Assembly: GCF_014205295.1 (NCBI RefSeq)
Contig: NZ_JACHNF010000001.1
Coordinates: forward strand, 1,798,001-1,862,000
Direction of reading: 5' to 3'
DNA length: 64,000 nt
Origin: Kribbella solani
GTDB taxonomy: Bacteria > Actinomycetota > Actinomycetes > Propionibacteriales > Kribbellaceae
Numbering within the stretch: position 1 is the first letter of the stretch; the number at the start of each line of letters is the position of its first letter. The notes below the pieces were generated by a model, which saw only the letters and a list, made by a program, of their open reading frames with translations, did no database searches and had not been told where the DNA came from. Made by a program: the position numbers and the translations under genes. Below are positions 25,399 to 34,534 of this stretch, one piece after another.

Positions 25399-26246
25399 GT
25401 CCCCCAGCCTGCCACCTCACGGGTGTGTTCCCGCACCAGCTCGGCGACAAGTCCGGGATTGTTCCGGGGTATCCAGTGGCCGCCCCTGATCACCTTGACC
25501 ATCACGTTCGGGGCCCAGCGCGTCACCTCGGTCTGCAGCGGCGTGGTGACGAACGGATCGTCCTCGGGCGACACAGCCAGCACCGGTACGTCCGTACGCC
25601 GCTTTGCCGGACGGATCAGCCGGGGCACCACGTTCGCGCGGTACAGCTTCATGCCGTTCACGTAGTCGCCGATCGAGCGGCCGTCGGCGTCCTGTTTCTC
25701 CAGCCGGTCGAACACCCGGTACGCCCAGCCCTTCCGCCACGCCAGCTCCGGGAACCAGGGCAGGTGGAAGTAGAAGATGTACCAGGAGTGCAGCAACTGC
25801 CGCAGCGCCGCCTGGTTGCGCCGCCGGAGGAAGTACCCGGCATGGTCGAGCGACGGCCCGGAGATGGACGTGAAGGACGCGATCCGATCGGTCAGCGCCG
25901 GATCGGTGACGAAGTGCCAGGCCTGGATCGATCCCCAGTCGTGCGCCAGCACGTGTACCGGCCGTTCGGCCGCGACCTGGTCGATGACCGCGCGGAAGTC
26001 TTCCTGCAAACGATCCAGCGCGTACGCGGCCGTGCTGCCCGGTTGATCGGACTCCCCGGCGCCGCGAACGTCGTACGCGACCACGTGGAAGTCGTCGGCG
26101 AGCACCTCGGCGACAGGTCCCCACATCGCCGCGTTGTCCGGATAGCCGTGGATGCAGATCAGTACGGGCGCCTCAGCGTTGCCGTAGTCGTAGACGGCGA
26201 TCCGGGTGCCGTCCCGGCTAGTAGTAGTCGACGTCGAGGGTGGCAA
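25395..26246 (-). CDS. Alpha/beta hydrolase, epoxide-hydrolase-like
   Basis: 283 residues. Oxyanion motif CIHGYPDNAAMW, nucleophile elbow with Asp (LAHDWGSIQA), general acid Asp in SPEDDPF and catalytic His in GGHWIPRN. An Asp nucleophile favours epoxide or haloalkane chemistry over ester cleavage. The likely start is TTG 26246, with GGGGA six bases upstream; this overlaps the preceding dehydrogenase by 29 bp. Third gene of the operon. Confidence 0.86.
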   Translation of the reverse strand: MPPSTSTTTSRDGTRIAVYDYGNAEAPVLICIHGYPDNAAMWGPVAEVLADDFHVVAYDVRGAGESDQPGSTAAYALDRLQEDFRAVIDQVAAERPVHVLAHDWGSIQAWHFVTDPALTDRIASFTSISGPSLDHAGYFLRRRNQAALRQLLHSWYIFYFHLPWFPELAWRKGWAYRVFDRLEKQDADGRSIGDYVNGMKLYRANVVPRLIRPAKRRTDVPVLAVSPEDDPFVTTPLQTEVTRWAPNVMVKVIRGGHWIPRNNPGLVAELVREHTREVAGWGT

Positions 26247-27354
26247 AGGTCATCCCCGCTTTCACCAGCCGCTCGCGCAGAGCGGGTCCCATCGCGGCGG
26301 CTGTCGTGGTCTGGCCCGCTGTCTGTGGCAGATCGTCCAGCGCCAGACAAAGCGCGCTCTCGCCGAGCATCTTCGCGGTCTCGTCGTACCCGGGGTCGCG
26401 GCCGGCCACCTCGGTGATCACCTGCTTGCCGCCGCCACGCCCGACGAAACGAACGTTGAACCACGACCGCGCCCGCTGCTCCGCACTCGGACCATCGCCC
26501 GGCTGCAGACGGTTCAGCAAAGCCTTTCGTACCGGCGGGACCTGCGCGCCGGCGACCAGCAGACCCATCCCGCCCACACCGGCGGCGACGGAGGGCAGCC
26601 GCCTCATCGCGGCGTAGTGGCCGTAGCGGAAGTCCGGTCCGTACCGGTCGAGCAGCCGCGCGGAATACGCGACGATCTGCGGATCAATGGTCGGCAGCGG
26701 CACTGCCCAGAACCCTTGCTGGCGGTGGATGCGGCCCGCGACCGCGCGCGCCTTCCGGCCGTCCGGGCGCGGTTCGGCCGTACGGCGGGCCCGATGCGCT
26801 TCGAGGTTCTGCTTCGGCCGGGAAAACGCGGTGATGGCGGTGTGGAACGTCCCGCCGGACGGGCGTCCACCGGCCCGCAACAGCCCGTCGACCTGGATCG
26901 GTACGTTCTGCGGCAACTGCTCGACGGTGTACTGCACGCCGAGGTCGTACGGGATCGAGTCGAAGCCACACGCGTGGATGATCCGCGCGCCGGTCCGGGT
27001 CGCGCGCTCGTGGTAGCGCACGTACATCCGGTCGAGGAATTCCGGTTCGCCGGTCAGATCGAGATAGTCCGTACCGGCTTCGGCGCAGGCAGCGACGAGC
27101 GGTTCGCCGTACTGGACGTACGGGCCGACCGTGGTGGCGACGACCTTCGCGGACTCGGCCAGCTCCCGGAGCGATGCCGGGTCGGTCACGTCGGCAACGA
27201 GCACGTCCTTGCCGAACCGTTCCAGCTTCTGTTTGTTGCGCCCGGCAACGGCCCGGCGCAGCCCGGCCGGCGCGTTCTTCGCCAGGTACTCCGCGGTCAA
27301 CGCGCCGGTGAAGCCGCTCGCGCCGAGCAGCACGACGTCGTACCCACGACTCAT
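26218..27354 (-). CDS. Saccharopine-dehydrogenase-like NAD(P)-binding protein
   Basis: 378 residues, with Rossmann motif VVLLGASGFTGALTAEYLA, VATTVGPYVQYGEPLVAACAEAGTDYLDLTGE and the family's HACGFDSIPYDLG. Mycobacterial relatives include the trans-acting enoyl reductase of lipid synthesis, so a lipid or polyketide reduction is possible, but not shown. ATG 27354 shares one base with the SDR stop (TGATG). Middle gene of the operon with SDR, hydrolase and YccF. Confidence 0.85.
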   Translation of the reverse strand: MSRGYDVVLLGASGFTGALTAEYLAKNAPAGLRRAVAGRNKQKLERFGKDVLVADVTDPASLRELAESAKVVATTVGPYVQYGEPLVAACAEAGTDYLDLTGEPEFLDRMYVRYHERATRTGARIIHACGFDSIPYDLGVQYTVEQLPQNVPIQVDGLLRAGGRPSGGTFHTAITAFSRPKQNLEAHRARRTAEPRPDGRKARAVAGRIHRQQGFWAVPLPTIDPQIVAYSARLLDRYGPDFRYGHYAAMRRLPSVAAGVGGMGLLVAGAQVPPVRKALLNRLQPGDGPSAEQRARSWFNVRFVGRGGGKQVITEVAGRDPGYDETAKMLGESALCLALDDLPQTAGQTTTAAAMGPALRERLVKAGMTFATLDVDYY

Positions 27355-28265
27355 CAGCGACCTGCTTTCGCACTGTCTGTCTTGGCGCTGCCAGTCTTCG
27401 CGCTGTCGGCCTGGCCGCCGGCGCCGGTCGGGCGGGACGACGCCTCGGCGCCGCGGGCCTCGATGTCGGCGAGCGCGGCCGCGTCCGCCTTCGGCACGCT
27501 GAACCGCGACCCCAGCTCGATCACATGCGGGATGACCCAGCGGAACACCTTCAGCGCGCCGATCCAGCCCGGTACGTGCACGGTCCGGGACCGCTTGGTG
27601 ATCCCGTCGACGAACTTGTCCACCGCGAACTCCAGCGGGTACGTCTTGCTCGCCAGCGGGATCCCGGTCCGGACCCGGCCGAACACCGGGTGCTCGTCGG
27701 CGCCACGCACCATGTCGGTGTCGACAAACGTCATGTGCGCGACGCCCACCCGTACGCCGAGGTGTTTCAGCTCGGGCCGCAGCGTGTCCCCCATCGCCTC
27801 GACACCGGCCTTCGCCACGTTGTACGACGCCAGGCCGGGGATGTGCACGATCGCGGCCAAAGAGGACACAAGTAGAAGGTAGCCCTTGCTCTCCAGCAAG
27901 TACGGCAGCGTGGTGTGGACGGTACGCCAGACGCCGAGCAGGTCGACCTCGATCACCCGCTCCCAGGCGTTCGGGTCCATGCTCCGGCTGAAACCCGGCG
28001 CGGCGATGCCGGCGTTGGCCATCACGACGTCGATCCGGCCGTACCGCGCGACGATCGCCTCGACCGCGGCCCGCAGCGACTCGGTGTCGGTCACGTCGGC
28101 CTCCCACCAGCCGGCCCCCGGGCCACAGTCCGCCGCGACCTGCTTCAGCTCGTCCGGCTCCAGGCCGACCAGCGCGAGCGTGGCACCCCGGCCCGCCAGC
28201 TTCCGGGCCACCGCGGCACCGATCCCGCGCGACGCACCGGTGATGACGACGACTTGACCACGCAT
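27354..28265 (-). CDS. Short-chain dehydrogenase/reductase
   Basis: 303 residues. Cofactor motif TGASRGIG, NAG (MANAGIA), catalytic Ser (VSSLAA) and YNVAK. The C-terminal ~25 residues are a repetitive low-complexity tail (TGSAKTDSAKAGR). It is the first gene of a four-gene operon divergent from a TetR regulator. Two TTGA...ACTCAA dyads occupy the shared promoter. ATG 28265 follows GGAGG. Substrate unknown; a lipid or steroid-type alcohol is plausible. Confidence 0.88.
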   Translation of the reverse strand: MRGQVVVITGASRGIGAAVARKLAGRGATLALVGLEPDELKQVAADCGPGAGWWEADVTDTESLRAAVEAIVARYGRIDVVMANAGIAAPGFSRSMDPNAWERVIEVDLLGVWRTVHTTLPYLLESKGYLLLVSSLAAIVHIPGLASYNVAKAGVEAMGDTLRPELKHLGVRVGVAHMTFVDTDMVRGADEHPVFGRVRTGIPLASKTYPLEFAVDKFVDGITKRSRTVHVPGWIGALKVFRWVIPHVIELGSRFSVPKADAAALADIEARGAEASSRPTGAGGQADSAKTGSAKTDSAKAGR

Positions 28266-28281
28266 CCGGACCTCCAGCTTG

Positions 28282-28326
28282 TTGAGTGGATACTCAACAG
28301 TAAGTGCTTGTTGACCAAATACTCAA
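28282..28326. promoter_or_regulatory. Two TetR-type operators between SDR operon and regulator
   Basis: TTGAGTGGATACTCAA (28282-28297) is a perfect 6-4-6 dyad; TTGACCAAATACTCAA (28311-28326) repeats it imperfectly 29 bp on. They lie between the divergent SDR and TetR starts. Confidence 0.7.
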
Positions 28327-28339
28327 TAGACTGTCCGGC

Positions 28340-28924
28340 ATGACCCAGACCTCCCGGTTGCGCCCCGACGAACGGCGGGCGCAGATTCTCGCCGCCGCGC
28401 GGCGGGTACTGCTCGCGGACCCGCACCGGGAGCTCACCGTCGAGCTGGTCGCCGCCGAGGCCGGTGTCTCCCCCGCGCTGCTCTTCCACTACTTCGGCTC
28501 GAAGAAGAAGTTCCGGTACGCGGTGATCGAGGAAGCCGCCGCCGAAGTGATGCTGCGGACCGCCCCGGACCCGTCGCTGCCGCCGGACGAGCAACTCCGG
28601 TCCGGCATCCGCGCCTTCGTACGCGCCGTCCTGGAGGCCCCGCGGCTGTACCGCGCGACGCTGCTGATGTCCGCGGCCGGTGACCCGGAGATCCGCGCGC
28701 TGCACTCCGATCTGCGGCGGGTCTTCAGCCAATGGGTGATCGGCGCGGTCGCCGAGCGTGGCATCGAAGTCACCCCGGTGGTAGAGCTGGCCTGCCACGG
28801 CTGGCAGGGTTATGTCGAACAGACCCTCCTGGTGTGGATCGACAACCCGGCCGTCTCGCCCGAGGCGCTCGAGCATCTCTGCGAGCAGTCGCTGGACGCG
28901 ATCCTCTCGACGACCTCCGAGTGA
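28340..28924 (+). CDS. TetR-family regulator of the divergent SDR operon
   Basis: 194 residues. HTH in ~10-55 (QILAAARRVLL...LVAAEAGVSPALLFHYFGSKKKFRYAVIEE); the C-terminal half is ligand-binding. ATG 28340 is the start; the upstream in-frame ATG at 28304 lies in the operator region. GTGA overlap at the stop may couple it to the next membrane-protein gene. Likely repressor of both divergent units. Confidence 0.88.
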   Translation: MTQTSRLRPDERRAQILAAARRVLLADPHRELTVELVAAEAGVSPALLFHYFGSKKKFRYAVIEEAAAEVMLRTAPDPSLPPDEQLRSGIRAFVRAVLEAPRLYRATLLMSAAGDPEIRALHSDLRRVFSQWVIGAVAERGIEVTPVVELACHGWQGYVEQTLLVWIDNPAVSPEALEHLCEQSLDAILSTTSE

Positions 28925-28929
28925 GCGTG

Positions 28930-29394
28930 ATGAACGACTTCTTCCTGACCGTCCACATCCTCGCGGCGATCCTCTGCGTCGGCCCGGTGACGATCGCGGC
29001 CGGCATGTTCCCGCCGATCGCCCGCCGGGTGCTGACGTCGGACTCCCCCGACGTCGGCGGCCTGCGGATCCTGCACCGGATCAGCCGGGTGTACGCGTGG
29101 GCCAGCCTGGCGGTGCCCGTGTTCGGCTTCGCGCTCGCGGGCAGCAAGCAGATGTCCGGCGAGCGCTGGCTGATCGTCTCGATCGTCCTGACCGTGGCCG
29201 CCGCGCTGGTGCTCGGCTTCCTGGTCGTACCCGCGCAGGCGAGCGTGCTGGCAGTCGCCGACGGCGCGCCCGAGCTTCGCAACGAGGTACTGCCGAAGGC
29301 GAAGATGCTGTCGATGACGACCGGGATCTTCTCGCTGCTCTGGCTGGTCGTCCTCGTGCTGATGGTCGTTCGCCCGGGGCACCACAACGGGTAG
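28930..29394 (+). CDS. Four-helix membrane protein, DUF2269-like
   Basis: 154 residues with hydrophobic helices at ~5-28 (FFLTVHILAAILCVGPVTIAAG), ~55-72, ~82-103 and ~128-148. The HILAAxLCVGP start and alternating short loops recall DUF2269-type predicted membrane proteins. ATG 28930; GTG 28921, overlapping the TetR stop, is an alternative. No function known. It lies 10 bp upstream of exonuclease III on the same strand. Confidence 0.65.
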   Translation: MNDFFLTVHILAAILCVGPVTIAAGMFPPIARRVLTSDSPDVGGLRILHRISRVYAWASLAVPVFGFALAGSKQMSGERWLIVSIVLTVAAALVLGFLVVPAQASVLAVADGAPELRNEVLPKAKMLSMTTGIFSLLWLVVLVLMVVRPGHHNG

Positions 29395-29404
29395 GGTTCC
29401 GGGC

Positions 29405-30208
29405 GTGCTGACGGTTGCCACGGTGAATGTGAACGGGATCAGGGCCGCCTTCCGGCGCGGGATGGCGCCCTGGCTGGAGGACACCGATCCGGACTTGTTG
29501 CTGTTGCAGGAAGTGCGCGCGACCGACGACGTACTCCGCGACCTGCTCGGCGCCGACTGGAACGTCGCGCACGCCGAACCGGCGATCGACGGGCACAAGG
29601 GCCGCGCGGGTGTCGCGGTGGCAAGCCGCCGGCCGATCAAGGACGAGCGCGGCGAGATCGGCCCGGAGCGGTTCGCCGGAACCGGGCGCTGGGTCGAGGC
29701 CGACGTCGTACTGGACGACGGCACGACACTGACCGCGGTGAGTACGTATGTGTTCACCGGTGAGTTCGAAACACCGCCGCGGCAGGAGGAGAAGTACGCC
29801 TTCCTGGACGCGATCACCGCACGGCTGACCGAGCTGCGCGCCGACGGCCGCCACGTACTCGTCTGCGGTGACCTCAACATCGCGCACCGCGAAGAGGACC
29901 TGAAGGCCTGGAAGGCGAACCGGAAGAAGAGCGGCTTCCTGCCCGAGGAGCGGGCCTGGCTGGACCGGTTGTTCGAAGCCGGGTGGGTCGACCTCGGCCG
30001 CCGGTTCGGCGGCGACGGACCTGGCCCGTACTCCTGGTGGTCGTGGCGCGGCAAGGCGTTCGACAACGACGCCGGCTGGCGGATCGACTACCAGATCGCG
30101 TCGCCGGAGCTGGCCGCCACGGCGACCGGATGCGCCGTGCATCGCGCGCCCACGTACGCCGAGCGCTGGAGCGATCACGCGCCGGTCGTGGCGACGTACG
30201 GCATCTGA
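29405..30208 (+). CDS. xth: Exodeoxyribonuclease III
   Basis: AP endonuclease / 3'-5' exonuclease of the ExoIII family, 267 residues, usual length. Motifs: ATVNVNGIRAAFRRG (Asn), LLLQEVRA (metal Glu), YVFTGEF region, CGDLNIAHRE (Asp/Asn), FDNDAGWRIDYQIAS, and SDHAPV (catalytic Asp-His). All catalytic residues are present, so it is probably active in base-excision repair. Start GTG 29405. Confidence 0.92.
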   Translation: MLTVATVNVNGIRAAFRRGMAPWLEDTDPDLLLLQEVRATDDVLRDLLGADWNVAHAEPAIDGHKGRAGVAVASRRPIKDERGEIGPERFAGTGRWVEADVVLDDGTTLTAVSTYVFTGEFETPPRQEEKYAFLDAITARLTELRADGRHVLVCGDLNIAHREEDLKAWKANRKKSGFLPEERAWLDRLFEAGWVDLGRRFGGDGPGPYSWWSWRGKAFDNDAGWRIDYQIASPELAATATGCAVHRAPTYAERWSDHAPVVATYGI

Positions 30209-30254
30209 CCGAAAGCCGATTTCGAGCCGGTTCGGGGCCGGGTAGTCTCGCGGC

Positions 30255-32339
30255 ATGTCTGAGATTTCATCCTCCGCGGTGCCGCCGGTCGCCGCCCGGA
30301 AGCCGGTACAGCGCGTCCATCACGGCGACACCTTCACTGACGACTACGAGTGGCTGCGGGACAAGACCGACGACGAGGTACTCGAGTACCTGCGGGCCGA
30401 GAACACGTACACCGAGGCCCGCACCGCGCACCTGGAACCGTTGCGCGAGGCAATCTTCCGGGAGATCTCCGACCGCACCCTGCAGACCGACCTGAGCGTC
30501 CCGGCGCGGCACGGCGGGTACTGGTACTACTCGCGCACGATCGAGGGCAAGCAGTACGCGCTGCACTGCCGGGTCGAGGCCGACGGCGACCAGCCGCCGG
30601 CGACCGACGGCGCGATCGCGGGCGAGGAGGTGCTGCTCGACGGCAACGAGGTGGCCGGCGACTCCGAGTTCTTCTCGCTCGGCACCGTCGACGTCTCCCC
30701 CGACGGGCGGCTGCTGGCGTACTCGGTCGACCTCAAGGGTGACGAGCGGTTCACGCTGCGGGTCAAGGACCTGAGCACCGGTGAGCTGCTTCCGGACGAG
30801 CTGCCCGAGGTGCACTACGGCTCGGCCTGGTCCGCGGACGGTTCGACCGTCTTCTACACGAAGGTGGACGACGCCTGGCGCCCGTACCAGGTCTGGCGGC
30901 ACGCGCTCGGCGCGTCTGACGACCTGCTGGTGATGGAGGAGCCGGACGAGCGGTTCTGGGTCGGCGTCGACCTGACCCGGAACGAGCAGGCGATCATGAT
31001 CGCGCTCGGCAGCAAGCTGACCAGCGAGGTCTGGCTGCTCGACGCCCAGGATCCGGCCGGCGATCCGGTAGTGGTCGCGCCGCGCCGTGAGGGTGTCGAG
31101 TACGACGTCGAGCACGCCGGTGACCAGCTGCTGATCACCCACAACGCCGACGCGGCCAACTTCTCACTGGCCTCTGCTCCGCTCGACGCGCCGGGTGACT
31201 GGACCACCCTGCTCGAAGGCGACGAGACGAGCCGGCTGCTCGGGACGGACGCGTTCGCCGACCACGTCATCCTGTACCGGCGGCGGGACGCGCTGACCGA
31301 GCTGGCGATCATGCGCCGCACCGGCACCGGGTTTGCGGCACCCGATGCGCTGGAGTTCGACGAGCCGATCTACACGGTCTCCCCCGGCCGCAACGACGAG
31401 TGGCACGACACCCGGTACCGCTTCGGGTACACCTCACTCGTCACGCCGGGTACGACGTACGACGTCGATGTCGCGACCGGAGAGCGCCGACTGCTCAAGC
31501 AGCAGCCCGTACTCGGCGGGGTCGACCTGGGCGCGTACACGCAGTACCGCGAGTGGGCGACCGCACCGGACGGCACGAAGGTGCCGGTCTCGATGGTCGC
31601 CCGGAAGGACGTCGCGAAGGACGGGAACGCACCGGTCGTGCTGTACGGCTACGGGTCGTACGAGAGCTCGATGGACCCGTGGTTCTCGATCCCGCGGCTG
31701 TCACTGCTCGACCGCGGTGTGGTGTTCGCGATCGCGCATGTCCGGGGTGGCGGCGAGCTCGGGCGGCACTGGTACGACGACGGCAAGATGCTGGCCAAGC
31801 GGAACACCTTCACCGACTTCATCGCGGCCGCGGAGCACCTGGTCACGGCCGGCTGGACCAAGCCCGAGCGGATCGTCGCGCAGGGCGGCAGCGCCGGCGG
31901 ACTGCTGATGGGCGCGGTCGCGAACCTGGCACCGCGGGCATTCGGCGGAATCGTCGCCGAGGTGCCGTTCGTGGACGCGTTGACGACGATTCTCGATCCG
32001 TCCCTGCCGCTGACCGTGATCGAGTGGGAGGAATGGGGCAATCCGCTCGAGGACGCGGCCGTGTACGAGTACATGAAGTCGTACTCACCGTACGAAAACG
32101 TCAGCGCCCAGGAGTATCCGCGGATCCTCGCGATCACCAGTTTGAACGACACCCGGGTGTTCTACGTCGAGCCGGCCAAGTGGGTGGCGAAACTCCGTGG
32201 CACCGCGACCGGAACGCCCGACGTGCTGCTGAAGACCGAGATGGAGGCCGGGCACGGCGGCCGCAGCGGGCGGTACGACGCCTGGCGCGAGGTCGCGTTC
32301 TCGCTGTCCTGGGAGCTGGACACCCTCGGGCTGAGCTGA
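30255..32339 (+). CDS. Prolyl oligopeptidase family S9A peptidase (oligopeptidase B type)
   Basis: Cytoplasmic serine peptidase of 694 residues. Residues ~1-415 form the beta-propeller; the catalytic domain follows with Ser546 in QGGSAGG, an Asp in the segment after the NDTRV stretch, and His in EAGHGGRSGR. The HVRGGGELGRHWYDDGK and LEPLREAIFREI segments are those of oligopeptidase B, which cleaves short peptides after basic residues. No signal peptide. It ends 15 bp before a strong hairpin at 32354. Confidence 0.9.
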   Translation: MSEISSSAVPPVAARKPVQRVHHGDTFTDDYEWLRDKTDDEVLEYLRAENTYTEARTAHLEPLREAIFREISDRTLQTDLSVPARHGGYWYYSRTIEGKQYALHCRVEADGDQPPATDGAIAGEEVLLDGNEVAGDSEFFSLGTVDVSPDGRLLAYSVDLKGDERFTLRVKDLSTGELLPDELPEVHYGSAWSADGSTVFYTKVDDAWRPYQVWRHALGASDDLLVMEEPDERFWVGVDLTRNEQAIMIALGSKLTSEVWLLDAQDPAGDPVVVAPRREGVEYDVEHAGDQLLITHNADAANFSLASAPLDAPGDWTTLLEGDETSRLLGTDAFADHVILYRRRDALTELAIMRRTGTGFAAPDALEFDEPIYTVSPGRNDEWHDTRYRFGYTSLVTPGTTYDVDVATGERRLLKQQPVLGGVDLGAYTQYREWATAPDGTKVPVSMVARKDVAKDGNAPVVLYGYGSYESSMDPWFSIPRLSLLDRGVVFAIAHVRGGGELGRHWYDDGKMLAKRNTFTDFIAAAEHLVTAGWTKPERIVAQGGSAGGLLMGAVANLAPRAFGGIVAEVPFVDALTTILDPSLPLTVIEWEEWGNPLEDAAVYEYMKSYSPYENVSAQEYPRILAITSLNDTRVFYVEPAKWVAKLRGTATGTPDVLLKTEMEAGHGGRSGRYDAWREVAFSLSWELDTLGLS

Positions 32340-32353
32340 ACCGGGGAATTTCC

Positions 32354-32389
32354 GCCCTCGAATGTGTGTCGTGCAGCACATTCGAGGGC
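32354..32389 (+). terminator. Perfect 13-bp hairpin after the oligopeptidase gene
   Basis: GCCCTCGAATGTG (32354-32366) pairs exactly with CACATTCGAGGGC (32377-32389) round a 10-base loop. There is no T-tract, which is common for actinobacterial terminators. It could also act in the leader of the sigma factor downstream. Confidence 0.6.
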
Positions 32390-32495
32390 ACCGGAACGGC
32401 TGATTTCTGGTCAGATTCTCAGGTTCGGCCGTGCGGGTTGCCCCGAATACTTGGAATGTGCCCGCGGACACCGATTTCCGCCAGGTTTGGCTGTT

Positions 32496-32512
32496 GGGAA
32501 CTCTCAGGGAAC
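32496..32512 (+). promoter_or_regulatory. Two GGGAAC boxes before the group 2 sigma factor
   Basis: GGGAAC at 32496-32501 and 32507-32512, about 85-100 bp upstream of the GTG. Alternative-sigma -35 elements in actinobacteria often contain GGAAC; I could not assign a firm -10. The rest of the 32340-32594 gap holds only the hairpin. Confidence 0.3.
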
Positions 32513-32594
32513 GTTCAGGGTGTTTACACACTCGTGCTGGAATCTTGAACCCTACTCGAGCGTTGCTCTCCATGTAACGACGAAGGGAGTTTCG

Positions 32595-33554
32595 GTGGCT
32601 CGCATGGCTCGTGTCCGCAGCACGGACGACGGTATCGACGGCAAGGACAGTGTAGGTCTCTACCTCGAAGAGATCGCGCGCACGCCTCTGCTGACGGCTG
32701 AGGAAGAGGTCGAGCTCGCTGAGACGGTCGAGGCAGGACTCCTGGCGGAGCAACTGCTGGCCGAGGGGCGGGTTGGACGCAAGAAGGGCGGAGCGCCCAA
32801 ATATGCGACGGAGGATGAGCTGGAGTGGCTGGCCGCGGAGGGCCGGCGGGCTCAGCAGCGGTTCGTGACCGCGAACCTCCGGCTGGTGGTGTCGATCGCG
32901 CGCCGGTACGGACGATCCCAGATGCCCTTGCTGGACCTGGTCCAGGAAGGCAACACGGGACTCATCCGGGCGGTGGAGAAGTTCGACTACCGAAAGGGAT
33001 TCAAGTTCTCGACGTACGCGACGTGGTGGGTGCGGCAGGCGATCACCCGCGGTATCGCGCAGCAGGCCCGCGTGGTCCGGCTGCCGGTGCACGTGGTGGA
33101 GCAGCTGAACCAGATCGGATCGGCGCGGCGGACGCTGGAGCGCAAGCTCGGGCGCGAGCCGGAGATCGACGAGATCGCCGCCGAGCTGAACCTGGACGAG
33201 GAGCGGGTGACCGAGCTCATCCGCATCGGCCGGGACCACATCAGCCTGAACAGCCCGGTCGACGACGAGGGTGAGACCTCGCTGGGCGACCTGATCGCGG
33301 CCGAGACCGCGCCAGGTCCGGACCAGCTGGTCGCCGACGCGTCGGACCGTTCGGGCCTGTTCAGCCTGGTCGATCAGCTCGACCCACGGTCCGCCGACGT
33401 GATCCGCCGCCGGTACGGTCTGCACGACGGCCGTCAGGCCAAGCTGGCCGACATCGGCGCGGTGCACGGCATCTCGGCGGAGCGAGTCCGCCAGATCGAG
33501 CGTGAGGCGCTGGGCCGCCTGCGCCTGATGGCAGACCCGACCCTCGCCGCGTAA
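32595..33554 (+). CDS. Group 2 sigma-70 factor (HrdA/SigB-like)
   Basis: 319 residues without the long N-terminal tail of RpoD. Region 1.2 DSVGLYLEEIARTPLLTAEEEVELAE, region 2 [43 protein letters not shown] and [18 protein letters not shown], region 3, and region 4 with AERVRQIEREALGRLRL. The -10 and -35 recognition helices are almost those of the principal factor. GTG 32595 follows AGGGAG. Likely recognises housekeeping-type promoters under stress or in stationary phase; that role is known for the group, not shown here. Confidence 0.9.
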   Translation: MARMARVRSTDDGIDGKDSVGLYLEEIARTPLLTAEEEVELAETVEAGLLAEQLLAEGRVGRKKGGAPKYATEDELEWLAAEGRRAQQRFVTANLRLVVSIARRYGRSQMPLLDLVQEGNTGLIRAVEKFDYRKGFKFSTYATWWVRQAITRGIAQQARVVRLPVHVVEQLNQIGSARRTLERKLGREPEIDEIAAELNLDEERVTELIRIGRDHISLNSPVDDEGETSLGDLIAAETAPGPDQLVADASDRSGLFSLVDQLDPRSADVIRRRYGLHDGRQAKLADIGAVHGISAERVRQIEREALGRLRLMADPTLAA

Positions 33555-33575
33555 CACCCACTCCGAAACCCCTCA

Positions 33576-33618
33576 GGACCCCCTGGCCACGATCTGGCCG
33601 GGGGGTCCTTCGGTTTTC
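33576..33618 (+). terminator. Strong stem-loop terminator after the group 2 sigma gene
   Basis: GGACCCCCTGGCC (33576-33588) pairs with GGCCGGGGGGTCC (33596-33608) round a 7-base loop, followed by TTCGGTTTT. Textbook intrinsic terminator, also serving as the end of the convergent gene. Confidence 0.88.
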
Positions 33619-34534
33619 AGCGGGTCAGCGAGACCCAGGCCTCGACCGGCAGGTGGTCACTCGGGAACTGCCCGTTCTTGCTGAACGTGTTGATGTTCGC
33701 CTTCCGTACGCGCAGGCCGGGCGTGGTCAGAATCCAGTCGATCCGGTCCCCGTTCGGCGTCAGCGGCTTGTAGCCGTGGAACGTCGCGTACAGCGCGCTA
33801 CGCCGCTCGGCGGTCAGCCAGCTGTCGGCGAACTTCCCGCTCGTGACCAGCTTGTCGTACACCGGCAGACCGGGCTTGGCGGCTTCGTTGTAGTCGGCGG
33901 TGAGGATGACCGGCAGGGCCGGGTCGAACCCGGCGATCCGCTGCAGGATCAGGTCGGCAGACTTGGCGCGGGCCGGCGCGGAGTACGCCTCCAGGTGGGT
34001 GTTGACGGCGTAGAACTCCCGACCCGTCGCCTTGTCCTTGAAGTGCACCCAGGTGACCATCCGCGGGCAGCAGCCTCCCCAGGTCTGCGAACCAACCACG
34101 TCCGGGGTGTCCGACAGCCAGAAGTGGTCGTACTCGAGCGGTTGCAGCCTGCGCTGGTCGAAGAAGATCATCATGAACTCACCTTTGCTGCCGCCCTCCC
34201 GCCCGAGCCCGATCGAGTCGTACGACGGACCCAGGTCGGCCTGGAGGTCCTGCAGCTGGGAGTACAGGCCTTCCTGGGTGCCGATCAGCGCGGGGCGGGT
34301 CTTCTTCAGCTGCTCGCGCATCACCGGCCGGCGCTCCGGCCAGCTGTTCGGCGGGGTCGCGCTGGCGTACCGCAGGTTGTACGACATCACGTGCAGCGCG
34401 GTGTCCGTCGTGGCTGTGGTCGCGGGCGTTCCGGTCGCTTCCGTGGGGGCCGCCTGGGAAACCCCGCTGGTGAGGGTCAGGCCGGCAGCGGCCGCCGCGA
34501 CAAGCGCGGCGAACCGACGGCGGGTGGTGAACAT
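33617..34534 (-). CDS. Secreted endonuclease/exonuclease/phosphatase-family protein
   Basis: Exported 305-residue DNase-I-fold protein. The signal TTRRRFAALVAAAAAGLTLTSGVSQAA has a twin-arginine look and a cleavable AxA site. The mature domain has MSYNLRYAS (Asn), ALIGTQEGLYSQ (metal Glu), NTHLEAYS (His), LTADYNEA (Asp/Asn) and SDHLPVEA (Asp-His), all catalytic positions intact. The ATG 34534 follows GGAGG; the longer upstream frame is repeat DNA. Substrate could be nucleic acid, a phospholipid or a phosphate ester. Confidence 0.85.
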   Translation of the reverse strand: MFTTRRRFAALVAAAAAGLTLTSGVSQAAPTEATGTPATTATTDTALHVMSYNLRYASATPPNSWPERRPVMREQLKKTRPALIGTQEGLYSQLQDLQADLGPSYDSIGLGREGGSKGEFMMIFFDQRRLQPLEYDHFWLSDTPDVVGSQTWGGCCPRMVTWVHFKDKATGREFYAVNTHLEAYSAPARAKSADLILQRIAGFDPALPVILTADYNEAAKPGLPVYDKLVTSGKFADSWLTAERRSALYATFHGYKPLTPNGDRIDWILTTPGLRVRKANINTFSKNGQFPSDHLPVEAWVSLTR

